In this document: positions 1 through 7,977 of the stretch, in pieces
How the letters are laid out: each line of letters begins with the position of its first letter
Numbering within the stretch: position 1 is the first letter of the stretch
IMG/VR virus record: IMGVR_UViG_3300025617_000109
Location: 1-24,876 of that record
From: a virus
DNA length: 24,876 nucleotides
Direction: 5' to 3' (one strand)
Notes under the pieces: generated by a model
The model's input: only the letters and a program-made list of their open reading frames with translations
Told to the model about the DNA's origin: nothing
Database searches by the model: none
Made by a program: the position numbers and the translations under genes

Positions 1-1023
1 ATCTGTAATTGCTATTATTGGGTCTTCATTTGTATTACCTTGTACAACTAAAGTACCTTCAAATAAACTTGATAAAGGTTGTGATGTATTATCTTGAATA
101 ATAACTTGCCCTGCAAAAGTTGCATCTCCATCGGCGGTAAATGTAAGCATATCTACATTACTACCTAAATTTTCAGACTTAAGAATTAACTTATTATTAT
201 TACCGGAACCGGCTCCTGAATAGTATATTCTATAACCGTACCCGGTTCCGTCTCCTCTGTTACCAATATAAATTGCTCCATCTGCACTTGCTAGATTATC
301 TCCACCAATAAATAAATAATCTGTGGATTGAGGAGTGGCGTTATTCCCGTTAATTAATTTTAGATGACTTCCATTAACAGTAATATCCCCACTAGTGGTA
401 AGGTCTCCTACTGATATATTATTTGTAGTAGTTGCTCCTCTACCGGTAACAGAGTCTAGAGTATCAGTTTCTAAATATGAAGATAAAAATGGTCCAGTTT
501 CAGCATAAGAAGCAGTAGTTGCAGTTGCTGCAGTTCCTGTTGTATCTTGATTCCAAGTTGGTATAGTCCCTGCTAAGTTTGAATAATCTACATAAGAAGC
601 AGTTGCGGAAGTTCCTGTTGTATCTTGATTCCAGGTTGGTATAGTCCCTGCTAAGTTTGAATAATCTACATAAGAAGCAGTTGTTGCAGTAGTTGCAGAA
701 GCTACTGCTCCGTCTACATTTCCTCCTGCTACGTAAGAAGCAGTTGCTGCGGTTCCTGTTGTATCTTGATTCCAAGTAGGGACTGTTCCTGCTAAGTTTG
801 AATAATCTACGTAAGATGCAGTAGCTGCGGTTCCTGTTGTATCTTGATTCCAGGTTGGTATAGTCCCTGTTAAACTAGAATAAGGTACAGAAATACCTGT
901 TAAGTTACTTCCGTCTCCGTAGTAGGTAGAACCTGAGATAGATCCTAAAATAAGAAGAGAACCGGTTACTTCAGAAGAGGCAAGGGATTTATATCCCTTC
1001 CTTATAATAAATTCGTTTGCCAT
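1..1023 (-). CDS. Repetitive tail-fibre/adhesin-like structural protein, partial (C-terminus beyond window)
   Basis: An open frame of 341 codons starts at the ATG at 1023-1021 and runs off the left edge without a stop. A good ribosome site (AAGGA, about 7 nt before the ATG) supports this start. The N-terminus (MANEFIIRKGYKSL) leads into low-complexity Ser/Thr/Gly sequence containing YGDGSNLTG, a motif typical of phage fibre proteins. Residues about 52-165 consist of a 26-residue repeat (PTWNQDTTGTAATASYV followed by DYSNLAG) in four copies with one 21-residue insertion. A TDTLDSVTGRG linker follows at about 187, then a beta-rich region. I infer a trimeric host-recognition fibre or other distal tail protein. 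The fold and receptor cannot be read from the sequence. It is last in the fibre cluster, and its C-terminal part is not visible. Confidence 0.8.
   Translation of the reverse strand, partial: MANEFIIRKGYKSLASSEVTGSLLILGSISGSTYYGDGSNLTGISVPYSSLTGTIPTWNQDTTGTAATASYVDYSNLAGTVPTWNQDTTGTAATASYVAGGNVDGAVASATTATTASYVDYSNLAGTIPTWNQDTTGTSATASYVDYSNLAGTIPTWNQDTTGTAATATTASYAETGPFLSSYLETDTLDSVTGRGATTTNNISVGDLTTSGDITVNGSHLKLINGNNATPQSTDYLFIGGDNLASADGAIYIGNRGDGTGYGYRIYYSGAGSGNNNKLILKSENLGSNVDMLTFTADGDATFAGQVIIQDNTSQPLSSLFEGTLVVQGNTNEDPIIAITD
533..870 (-). repeat. Tandem 78-bp coding repeats in the fibre gene
   Basis: Four near-identical units begin (plus-strand anchor GTTCCTGTTGTATCTTGATT) at 533, 611, 752 and 830. 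Spacings are 78, 141 and 78 bp, so the middle gap is one 78-bp unit plus 63 bp. All spacings are multiples of 3, so the frame is kept and the repeat encodes 26 residues. The copies differ mainly at silent or conservative sites. Confidence 0.9.
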
Positions 1024-1062
1024 AATGTTATCCTTTTTTCACTGTCCAAAAGGTGATTCTAG

Positions 1063-1070
1063 TATAAATA
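1063..1070 (-). promoter_or_regulatory. Late-promoter-like octamer upstream of the partial fibre gene
   Basis: The coding strand reads ATCTATTTATACTAG, with the octamer TATTTATA about 40 nt before the ATG at 1023 and a clear AAGGA ribosome site between them. It matches the motif before most other transcription units in this window. Promoter function is inferred from that recurrence. Confidence 0.4.
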
Positions 1071-1078
1071 GATTTGGA

Positions 1079-1252
1079 TTAACTATTCACTACCTTATAT
1101 AATCTAGAATTATCAGCAGCTTCTAATTCAGTTTTTTTATTCAATGCTTCAGCTTCTGTATCATAACTGTATACAGTATCTTCTGCAGATAATTTCTCAA
1201 CCCAAACTGTTGCTGATTGTGAGTTAAACTGTTTTAATATCTTCCAAGCCAT
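1079..1252 (-). CDS. 57-aa small protein between two fibre genes
   Basis: This short ORF starts with ATG at 1252-1250 and ends at TAA 1081-1079. It begins MAWKILKQFNSQSATVWVEK and continues with acidic helical sequence (TEAEALNKKTELEAAD), ending YKVVNS. Only one base separates it from the stop of the 1265-aa fibre gene, so translation is probably coupled. I do not recognise a named family. The predicted pattern is two or three beta strands and a helix. Its position directly between two fibre genes allows a role as a fibre-associated subunit or assembly factor, but that is inference from location only. The absence of internal stops, tight spacing and protein-like composition support it being a real gene. 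Confidence 0.65.
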   Translation of the reverse strand: MAWKILKQFNSQSATVWVEKLSAEDTVYSYDTEAEALNKKTELEAADNSRLYKVVNS

Positions 1253-1253
1253 G

Positions 1254-4200
1254 TTATAATGTTCTTACTAAAGATTTGATCGACCAGTTATCTGTTGTAG
1301 TTGTAGCTCTTAATCTCATATCTGCTCCAGATATGTCTACACTTAAAGTTACCGGAGAAGTATCTCCAATATCTTTGGTTGAATTATCGGTAAATTCTAC
1401 TGATCCGGCAAGGTTAACTGCCATGACTGTTCCTACTCTAGCATTTGAACCACTTACGCAAGTATAGTCGAAGAATGCTCCTGTAAAAGACCCGGTATTT
1501 ACTGTTGCTATGGTTTCTGCAGCGGCAGAATCTACATCCGTATTCTCTTGATATGATATGTTGGCAGATTCAATTTGTATATCTCCTTCAACGTCTAATT
1601 TAGCACTAGGACTAGTCGTCCCTATTCCTACGTTACCAGTAGATCCTTTTATAATTAATCTTTCTTTTAATAATTGATCGCCTCCTACGTTTTTATTTCT
1701 AAAAATTATATCGCTATAATTCCCGTTATTACCAGTAAAATGATTGTCTATCCATAATCTAGCGTCACCTGTAGTGTAATGAAAAGTTCCTTTAAGTGTA
1801 GGGTTGTTTAAATATTTTGCCTCAAAACCTACAGTTTGTCCATCCGCAGTAGAGTTAGCTGTTATCTTAGCGTTGGCTGAATGGACTTCTAATCTCTCTA
1901 CAGGACTAGTCGTACCGATACCTAAATTACCGCTACCATCTAACCTCATCGCTTCACCAGCATCATCATAGAATATTACTTCATCTATAGCTGTGTGACC
2001 TATTAATAAATTGTCGTTTGATTTTACTAAACGAATAACAGGTTGAGGAAGACCATCTCCTCTTTCCATATACAATGAAGGAACTGTTGAATCGTTTAAA
2101 TATAGATTATTACCCCTTATGTTTCCATTTACATCTAACTTGTGTCCAGGACTAGTCGTTCCGATACCGACGTTTCCGTTTGGCATTACAACCATTTTTT
2201 CAGTAGGATGTGTTCCAGCGGTTGTTGCATCATTTGTAGCAATAACAAAAGCAGAACGTTCTTGTCCAGGTTGGTCTATAACTCGCCCACCAATCCAAAA
2301 ATTACCTCCAGTATAACTTCCTCCCCAGTTATTAGAATCTGGGTCAAGATGTAAGAATTCAATACCACCCCAGTAATCTCCAATTGCCCTATCATCACCC
2401 ACAGGGTATATCTTTAAAGCATTAGTTTCATTGCTTATTGTTGTTTGAAAATTTCCTCCTCTAATTAGAGATGTTTTCGACGAAGACTGCTGCCAATTAT
2501 CACTTACATTTATTAATCCAACCCCTCCATAAACGTGTAATTTTTCCTGTGGCAGAGTCGTTCCGATACCTACGTTGCCGTTTGTAAGAATTGATACTTT
2601 TGTATCGTTATTGGCCATTAAATAAAATGGGTGATTGCTAAAATTACCTATCCTTGTATAATTACCGTCAACACCTACTCTTTCTTGATATTCTACTATA
2701 GCACCGTCATTATTATAATCGGCATATGTTCTATTTAGGAAGAACCCTGTATTATTTCTGTGAGTTACAAACTGTCCGTTTGTATCATCTTTATGTATAA
2801 GTAATGCTTCAGTGGAGCTAGGAGTGGATGCTCCAATTCCAATACTAGTGGTAGTAGTGTTTCCTCTACCTGTAACGGTAGCTAAAGTATCTGTTTCCGC
2901 TGCTGCTGCTGTAGCTTGTATAGAAGCTAACGAACCTGATACTGAACCCCAATCGTCTATATGTACATCTGATCCTGATAGGTCACCTGTTGCCTCTAAT
3001 CCACCATTTAGGGTTAATACAGCACTTTGAGAAACGTAAATATTATCGGTTATATATAAATCTTGCCAGTGTTTATCTGATCTACCTAGATCTTCACTGT
3101 CGTTATTAAAAGGAGATAGACCTCCTTCAATCATTATTTGTCCTCCAGATACTGAAATACCTAATTCGTCTGTATCTCTTCCTAGAGTTAAATGATCGTT
3201 ATAAGAGGAAGAAGAGACATGTAATTTTGTAGATGGTGAAGACGTTCCAATCCCGACGTTGCCGTTAGTGACTAAAAATGTAGAATCAACGGTTGTGTCA
3301 CCATTTAAATAAGTTGTACCGTTATTGTAAAAGTTAAAGTTTGTATTAACTCCGCTAACGCTTAGGTAGTTCGTAGCATATACACCTCCATCCACCTGTA
3401 ACTTGTGTCCAGGACTAGTCGTTCCGATACCTACTTTTGATTGGGTAACATAAAGTGTGGAATCTAAAGTAATAGTATTACCATCATCAGTAATATTAGA
3501 ATCTTCTATATGGTGACCACCATTTCCTTTAACAATTGTATTATTGGTATTGTATATAGGTGTACCTTTGGTTTGGTATTCAGGACCGAATATAACTACT
3601 CCGTGTTCTGTAGAAGAACCACCATCATCTGAGTATTCATAGAACCAGTCATTAGATTCTCCGTCAAATTCTAAAGAAGCAGTAACACCGGCTGATCCAC
3701 TATCCTGTACTACTAGACCGGCATATCTTTCTGCTGGTGTATTATTGTTAAGTATAATATATGCATCTCCAATTATTTTAGCAGATCCGGTAACGGATTC
3801 TATATAATTAAATGAACCTGTTCCTGCTACTACTAAATCACCGGTTATTGACATATTAGCTGAAGCTGTAATGTCCCCGTTTAAGTTAATTGAACCTCCT
3901 GTCTCGTCTAAATCAATCAAAGATGAAGTGACTGTATAGGTATCTGAACCTACCCATATTTTACCGGTTGGTAGGTTTGGTACATCATTTGATCTACCTG
4001 AACCATAAACATATCCTGATCCATTAGATGCATGTACTTTATTTACTAGACCTAGATTTTGTATAAGGTTATCTGATCCTTGAGGTTTTACATTTGTAAA
4101 TCCACCATTTTCTCCTACATATACTACATCTCCTTCCTCAAAGGCAGAAGTATCTATACCATTTATATAACCTACAACAAGTGCTAAACCTTCTGCATCA

Positions 4201-5051
4201 TCTGCTAAAGTTTCATTTAGTACATAAGTTGCAGGCATTGTTGAAGCAACAGAAGCAGATGCTGCTATAACTTCAGAAGTATTTCCTGCTGTTCCTGTAG
4301 CATGTACTGGGGTACCTTTTTGGAGTGTACCACCTGATATGTTTTTAACGTTTGCATATACATTTGGTCTACCGAAACTTAAATTACCTGCACCATCTGT
4401 GGTGAGAAAGTCTCCTTCATCTCCATCTGTAGTAGGGTAATTTATATTAGCTATTGTTGCTCCTCCAGCAGTTAAGGTACTGGCAATGGTCAGTACTTCT
4501 GTACCTGTTATAGAACCAGTAATTATTTGATCTCCTACAAAGGTATTAGAACCTGTTGTTGCTATGGTACTATCTACAGCAAATGCTAATTCTTTAGAGA
4601 CTGAGTTAGAATTTGTATCGGTTATAGAAGTAGTTATATCTATACCTGTTCCGCCTATAAGTTCTAATTGATCAGAACCTGTTGCTACTAAGGTAGTTTG
4701 ACCATCTACAATTATATCTCTATAATGTGATCCAATTGAAATTAATGCAGTTGCTCCGGAATCAATGGAGTCTAAATTTAATCCTGTATCCGAATCAAAT
4801 TGTAATTTTGTAAAGCTATTTGAACTTACTTGGGTGCCTCCTGCTGAAGATCCTGATATTGTTAAAGCGGTTCCACCGCCAGAAACGGTTGAGAAGGAGA
4901 GCTTACCGTTTCCATCTGTAGAGATTACCTGTCCTGAAAAACCGTCTGAGGAAGGGTATATTAATCCGCTTGCGGTTAGAGCGGCAGTTGCGTTAAGAGA
5001 GTTTAAGCTAGCGTCTGATCCACTAACTATCAGTTTTTTCCAGTTTGGCAT
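1254..5051 (-). CDS. Large tail-fibre / adhesin protein with GIGTTSP repeats (1265 aa)
   Basis: This is the largest gene in the window, probably a trimeric fibre or baseplate-attached adhesin. The N-terminus, MPNWKKLIVSGSDASLNSL, matches that of the 331-aa protein upstream and is probably a shared attachment module. A domain at about 234-375 contains VKNISGGTLQKGTPV and EGDVVYVGENGG. A second at about 415-537 contains GDAYIILNNNTPAERYAGL. Seven copies of a [N/K]VGIGTTSPxxKLxV motif follow near residues 540, 600, 740, 830, 965, 1050 and 1145, a signature common in fibre and adhesin shafts. The last ~95 residues form a separate C-terminal domain (from about 1170) ending WSIKSLVRTL. I see no peptidase S74 chaperone signature at the C-terminus. 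The gene is preceded by a terminator and a promoter-like octamer, so it may start a new transcript. Confidence 0.85.
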   Translation of the reverse strand: MPNWKKLIVSGSDASLNSLNATAALTASGLIYPSSDGFSGQVISTDGNGKLSFSTVSGGGTALTISGSSAGGTQVSSNSFTKLQFDSDTGLNLDSIDSGATALISIGSHYRDIIVDGQTTLVATGSDQLELIGGTGIDITTSITDTNSNSVSKELAFAVDSTIATTGSNTFVGDQIITGSITGTEVLTIASTLTAGGATIANINYPTTDGDEGDFLTTDGAGNLSFGRPNVYANVKNISGGTLQKGTPVHATGTAGNTSEVIAASASVASTMPATYVLNETLADDAEGLALVVGYINGIDTSAFEEGDVVYVGENGGFTNVKPQGSDNLIQNLGLVNKVHASNGSGYVYGSGRSNDVPNLPTGKIWVGSDTYTVTSSLIDLDETGGSINLNGDITASANMSITGDLVVAGTGSFNYIESVTGSAKIIGDAYIILNNNTPAERYAGLVVQDSGSAGVTASLEFDGESNDWFYEYSDDGGSSTEHGVVIFGPEYQTKGTPIYNTNNTIVKGNGGHHIEDSNITDDGNTITLDSTLYVTQSKVGIGTTSPGHKLQVDGGVYATNYLSVSGVNTNFNFYNNGTTYLNGDTTVDSTFLVTNGNVGIGTSSPSTKLHVSSSSYNDHLTLGRDTDELGISVSGGQIMIEGGLSPFNNDSEDLGRSDKHWQDLYITDNIYVSQSAVLTLNGGLEATGDLSGSDVHIDDWGSVSGSLASIQATAAAAETDTLATVTGRGNTTTTSIGIGASTPSSTEALLIHKDDTNGQFVTHRNNTGFFLNRTYADYNNDGAIVEYQERVGVDGNYTRIGNFSNHPFYLMANNDTKVSILTNGNVGIGTTLPQEKLHVYGGVGLINVSDNWQQSSSKTSLIRGGNFQTTISNETNALKIYPVGDDRAIGDYWGGIEFLHLDPDSNNWGGSYTGGNFWIGGRVIDQPGQERSAFVIATNDATTAGTHPTEKMVVMPNGNVGIGTTSPGHKLDVNGNIRGNNLYLNDSTVPSLYMERGDGLPQPVIRLVKSNDNLLIGHTAIDEVIFYDDAGEAMRLDGSGNLGIGTTSPVERLEVHSANAKITANSTADGQTVGFEAKYLNNPTLKGTFHYTTGDARLWIDNHFTGNNGNYSDIIFRNKNVGGDQLLKERLIIKGSTGNVGIGTTSPSAKLDVEGDIQIESANISYQENTDVDSAAAETIATVNTGSFTGAFFDYTCVSGSNARVGTVMAVNLAGSVEFTDNSTKDIGDTSPVTLSVDISGADMRLRATTTTDNWSIKSLVRTL
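2136..2168 (-). repeat. Copy 1 of a perfect 33-bp direct repeat
   Basis: Identical over 33 bp to 3399-3431. It encodes part of the GIGTTSPGHKLDV repeat of the 1265-aa fibre. Identity includes third codon positions, which is more than protein conservation alone requires. Confidence 0.9.
3399..3431 (-). repeat. Copy 2 of a perfect 33-bp direct repeat
   Basis: Second copy of the 33-bp repeat at 2136-2168, 1263 bp away (421 codons). It encodes the GIGTTSPGHKLQV unit. Recombination between the two copies would delete 421 residues in frame. Confidence 0.9.
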
Positions 5052-5119
5052 ATCTTTTCAATTATGGTTGGTTACTCAATGAGCCCACTTCCTTTTTCAA
5101 GGCCTATAATAGCTTTATG

Positions 5120-5127
5120 TATAAATA
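5120..5127 (-). promoter_or_regulatory. Late-promoter-like octamer upstream of the 1265-aa fibre gene
   Basis: The coding strand reads TGCTATTTATACATAAAG. It lies just after a hairpin terminator and about 69 nt before the ATG at 5051. The terminator-then-motif arrangement supports a separate transcription unit for the large fibre. Confidence 0.45.
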
Positions 5128-5150
5128 GCAAAGGAGCCCGTAAGGCTCCC
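5128..5150 (-). terminator. Probable intrinsic terminator after the 57-aa gene
   Basis: Read on the minus strand, the hairpin is GGAGCC-TTACG-GGCTCC (plus arms 5133-5138 and 5144-5149), followed by TTTGCTATTT. The stem is a perfect 6-bp GC-rich helix, 8 nt after the stop at 5158. The U-tract is short, so termination may be partial. Confidence 0.6.
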
Positions 5151-5157
5151 TATATTA

Positions 5158-5331
5158 TTATTCTATACTTTTTAAAGAACCTGCTAATTTTACCCACACC
5201 CTATAAAACATTTCAAATTCATGCCCAGTGTAGTTAGCTTCTCTTAATTTAAGAAGTACAAATTCTAATTCTTCTTTTTCTAACCGACTATCCGGTTTTT
5301 GACTCTTACGAGTCTTTGATATAATACCCAT
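5158..5331 (-). CDS. 57-aa small charged protein between fibre genes
   Basis: ATG at 5331-5329, TAA at 5160-5158. The protein begins MGIISKTRKSQKPDSRLEKE, continues with ELEFVLLKLREANY and ends VKLAGSLKSIE. It is highly charged and predicted helical, with a basic N-terminus and amphipathic helices. I do not recognise a named family. It starts 16 nt after the stop of the 331-aa fibre and is followed at once by a hairpin terminator, so it is probably the last gene of that transcript. The composition, full reading frame and terminator placement argue for a real gene. Function is unknown; a fibre-assembly or baseplate accessory role is only a guess from context. Confidence 0.65.
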   Translation of the reverse strand: MGIISKTRKSQKPDSRLEKEELEFVLLKLREANYTGHEFEMFYRVWVKLAGSLKSIE

Positions 5332-5347
5332 ATAACCAATTTAGTAA

Positions 5348-6343
5348 TTACTCTGCGTAAATCCAAATTTCTCCGGAACTATCTACTTTAATGTTCCCGT
5401 TTTTCTGGTATTTAGCTATATCGCTTCCGCCGTTGTTTTCATCTACTACTGCTGCAGCAAATGCTTCAGGAGAGAAAGTAGTTGCAGTAGAATCTAAAGA
5501 TCCTGTAAAAGCAAATCTAGATGTTCCTGTATCCCATGCAAAAGCTTCTCCTTGTTTGCCACCTTGATCGATAATTAAACCACCTTGGGAAGCACCTGCA
5601 GAACCTGAAGAGAGAAGAATAAATTGATCTTCTACGTTTAAATTAGTTACTTGCTGTTCTACTGTATCTCCAGTGATCGTTAAATCACCTTGAATAGTTA
5701 CGTTACCACTAAATGTTCTATTGTCAGTAATAGTATCTGGTAATGTCAGTGTATAGGTAGGACCCCCACCTAAAGCTTGAGCAGCTGTTCCTGTTACTCC
5801 AATTTCTCCTGCGGTTCCATTTAAAGTAAAGTTAACATCACCCTGTACTGCTGTACCTGATGCTGAACCATAGTCTACTGATAATGATGTACCGGCTCCA
5901 CCTGATAAACCTGTACCTGCTACAGAGGTATTTAATTGAGTCTCTGTAATTCCTCCATCTGTAACAGCAACTGTAATTTCTTGAGCTGTTGCAGATGTAC
6001 TAATTGAGTTACCAGAAGAAATAGTAAAATCTTGGGTAAGTAAATCTACGGATGTATTACCTGTAGAACCTGAAATGTCTAAATTTGTTGCTAATCCAGT
6101 TAAACCAGATCCATCACCTTGAAAAGACCCACTAAAAGATCCTGAAAGAATCGAGGATGCTCCTGTGGATGTAATGTTATTGCTACCGATATTAAAGGTA
6201 GTACCAGTTAAAGTTAGTCCGCTGCTTTCTAAAGCACCGCCTACTCCTGCTATGATTAAATTATCGTTAGTTAGTACTGATGAGGTAATCTGTGCCAGGT
6301 GGGCATTAGAACCGCTAACTATTATCTTTTTCCAGTTTGCCAT
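5348..6343 (-). CDS. Tail-fibre-like structural protein (331 aa)
   Basis: The N-terminus MANWKKIIVSGSNAHLAQI is nearly the same as that of the 1265-aa protein. A GDGSGLTGL motif follows, then a long Ser/Thr/Gly/Asn-rich beta region. At about 228-300 there is a domain with VTNLNVEDQFILLSSGS and GGLIID, which resembles the GDAYIILNNNTP...GLVVQDSGS segment of the 1265-aa protein. The final residues (KVDSSGEIWIYAE) look like a short C-terminal strand or cap. I infer a virion fibre or baseplate-decorating adhesin. A promoter-like octamer lies 24 nt upstream of the ATG. Whether this and the large fibre are alternative or co-assembled parts cannot be decided from sequence. Confidence 0.8.
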   Translation of the reverse strand: MANWKKIIVSGSNAHLAQITSSVLTNDNLIIAGVGGALESSGLTLTGTTFNIGSNNITSTGASSILSGSFSGSFQGDGSGLTGLATNLDISGSTGNTSVDLLTQDFTISSGNSISTSATAQEITVAVTDGGITETQLNTSVAGTGLSGGAGTSLSVDYGSASGTAVQGDVNFTLNGTAGEIGVTGTAAQALGGGPTYTLTLPDTITDNRTFSGNVTIQGDLTITGDTVEQQVTNLNVEDQFILLSSGSAGASQGGLIIDQGGKQGEAFAWDTGTSRFAFTGSLDSTATTFSPEAFAAAVVDENNGGSDIAKYQKNGNIKVDSSGEIWIYAE

Positions 6344-6366
6344 GTTACAAAGTAAGTTTTATATAT

Positions 6367-6374
6367 TATAAATA
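6367..6374 (-). promoter_or_regulatory. Late-promoter-like octamer upstream of the 331-aa fibre gene
   Basis: The coding strand reads CGATATTTATAATATATAA, 24 nt before the ATG at 6343 and just after the stop of the 125-aa gene at 6379. The sequence and position match the other copies in the window. Confidence 0.45.
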
Positions 6375-6378
6375 TCGC

Positions 6379-6756
6379 CTAATTATTAAATCCAAGAAAG
6401 AACTCATCCGAACCGCTATAGAACATTCCACCGCTAGCTGCTGTGGGAGTTACAGTTTGCGCAGTCATCTGTAATATACCTTCTTCATTCACTTTTAATT
6501 TTTCTTCTCCATTGGTAGATACCGTAAAAATATCTTCTACTCCGTCTAATTCTATATCAAAAGAACCAGTTACTTTTAAATCATTTGTAGTAGAATAATA
6601 AGACCCGGTTTGAACAAATATACCGTTCTGAAATATATCTCCATTTACGGTCAATGGTCCGTCTATATTTAGAGAACCAGAAATATCTAGACTACCGGTC
6701 AGTTGTTTTGAACCGGATAAGTAAGAGTCAATCTGTTTCCATTGAATTAATGCCAT
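6379..6756 (-). CDS. Small fibre-like structural protein (125 aa)
   Basis: Begins MALIQWKQIDSYLSGSKQL, followed by a run of short strand repeats (TGSLDISGSLNIDGPLTVNG), a beta-helix-like pattern typical of phage fibre shafts. The WKQ...SGS start resembles the WKK..VSGS starts of the two larger fibre proteins. The C-terminal third (SGGMFYSGSDEFFLGFNN) is aromatic-rich. It starts 3 nt after the gp15-like gene's stop, so it is probably translated from the neck-module transcript. Likely a short adhesin or connector for the fibre cluster. No named family was recognised. Confidence 0.7.
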   Translation of the reverse strand: MALIQWKQIDSYLSGSKQLTGSLDISGSLNIDGPLTVNGDIFQNGIFVQTGSYYSTTNDLKVTGSFDIELDGVEDIFTVSTNGEEKLKVNEEGILQMTAQTVTPTAASGGMFYSGSDEFFLGFNN

Positions 6757-6759
6757 TTT

Positions 6760-7974
6760 CTACTTTATTTTACCGTTTAATACTACTTCATCTCCTGAAT
6801 CTAGTCTGTATTCAGTTTGACCTGTTGAGATAACTGCTGTAACATTGGTTCCAACTTGATTAACAGAGTAGAAGTTCACAGGTATAAACTGTCCATTAAT
6901 ATATAGATTAAATTTCTCCGGTCCTGATGTAAATCCTGGAGGTGGATTTACTATTTCTTTATTATTAAATACAGCAGTATTTGTTGTTACGAAGTCTGCT
7001 ATAAATGTATTATTGGTATTTACAAAGTTAATTTGATCTGTTGTCATACCAAAGCGTTGTACACCGAGAGTACCTTGATCAAAGAATCTGTAGTCGTTAT
7101 CAGCTTCTGCAGTTCTAGCTTTAGCAGATAATGTTTCTAAATCTCCTGCTAATTCCATACCGAAAGTAACAGATGATTTAGAATAATACTTATTCATACC
7201 TGCTAACTGAGCGTTTATACTATCTGGTACTATGTGACCGTTCATGGTTAAGGTAAAGCTAGTCTTAGCTGCTCTATCTTGACCTTGGGATAGTTCTGTA
7301 GCAGTAGAATAAGAGTCTATTCTTGCTCTAAAACTAAATTTTTCAGGGTCTCCCCAGTATCCATCTGACGCGTAGTTGATACTTTCTACTATTTTGTTCA
7401 TTTGTTCGATATAATCAGTAAAGATCATACATGAATAAGTCATAGTGACATATTCAGGAACTATAATACCGTAGTATTCATCTATTGGGTTCCTATTATT
7501 AACTAAACTAAATCTATCGTATACATTTTTTCTAGAAAATGCCTTTTTAAATATACCAACATTTATAGGATTAGAAGGATCTACCTTATTTCCTAGAGAT
7601 CTATTCTTTTCAACCGAATCTCTCTTAAACATTATAAGAGGTGCTTGTATTTTACCGTTTTTATCTCTATAGAATCCGTCTTTTTGTACAGATTTCCATC
7701 TCTCTGGAGAACCGTATAGGATTGGAACGTTAATTTTAGCCCCATTTTGAATTACTGAGGGTTTTATAACATTATTAAAGTAATAAATTATGGTTTCATC
7801 TATATCTCTCAGGCCAATGTTAAATCTCTTTACATCATCCCCTTTTACAGTTCTTTGATTCTCTCTTTTCTTTAAATTAGGTATTGGAGGCTTTCCTGTA
7901 CCGAGTATTGGCTCTATTTCTTTTTGAAATAGCTCTGCTTGTGTTTTTGGTACTGGTTTCTTCTTTCTAGCCAT
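6760..7974 (-). CDS. gp15: Tail completion / proximal sheath stabiliser, T4 gp15-like (404 aa)
   Basis: In T4, gp15 caps the tail tube and sheath and joins the tail to the head neck. The shared pattern is an INVPILYGSPERW segment (T4 gp15 has IRVPITYAS at the same place), a central MTYSCMIFTDYIEQMNKIVE helix (T4 has MIYELSIFTRYEDDMFQIVE), and a strand ending LTMNGHIVPD (T4 has LTFEVNGWMYPP). The N-terminus is very basic (MARKKKPVPK). At 404 aa it is well over T4 gp15 (about 272 aa). The extra ~100 C-terminal residues contain FNLYINGQFIPVNFYSV and look like a separate small beta domain. It lies next to gp14- and gp13-like genes, which supports the call. The alignment is from memory of T4, so identity is moderate. 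Confidence 0.78.
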   Translation of the reverse strand: MARKKKPVPKTQAELFQKEIEPILGTGKPPIPNLKKRENQRTVKGDDVKRFNIGLRDIDETIIYYFNNVIKPSVIQNGAKINVPILYGSPERWKSVQKDGFYRDKNGKIQAPLIMFKRDSVEKNRSLGNKVDPSNPINVGIFKKAFSRKNVYDRFSLVNNRNPIDEYYGIIVPEYVTMTYSCMIFTDYIEQMNKIVESINYASDGYWGDPEKFSFRARIDSYSTATELSQGQDRAAKTSFTLTMNGHIVPDSINAQLAGMNKYYSKSSVTFGMELAGDLETLSAKARTAEADNDYRFFDQGTLGVQRFGMTTDQINFVNTNNTFIADFVTTNTAVFNNKEIVNPPPGFTSGPEKFNLYINGQFIPVNFYSVNQVGTNVTAVISTGQTEYRLDSGDEVVLNGKIK

Positions 7975-7977
7975 CTG

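Noticed and set aside
500-775. Minus-strand 91-codon Arg/Cys/Asn-rich frame
   Set aside because: Out-of-frame reading of the 78-bp fibre repeats. The composition is not protein-like, and the true fibre frame covers the region without stops.
533-870. CRISPR-like spacing of repeats
   Set aside because: The repeats are 78 bp, contiguous, in frame and part of a fibre gene; there are no short palindromic repeats with unique spacers and no cas genes.
4765-5082. Plus-strand 105-codon frame overlapping the fibre 5' end
   Set aside because: Antisense to the conserved N-terminal module of the 1265-aa fibre; no recognisable protein features.
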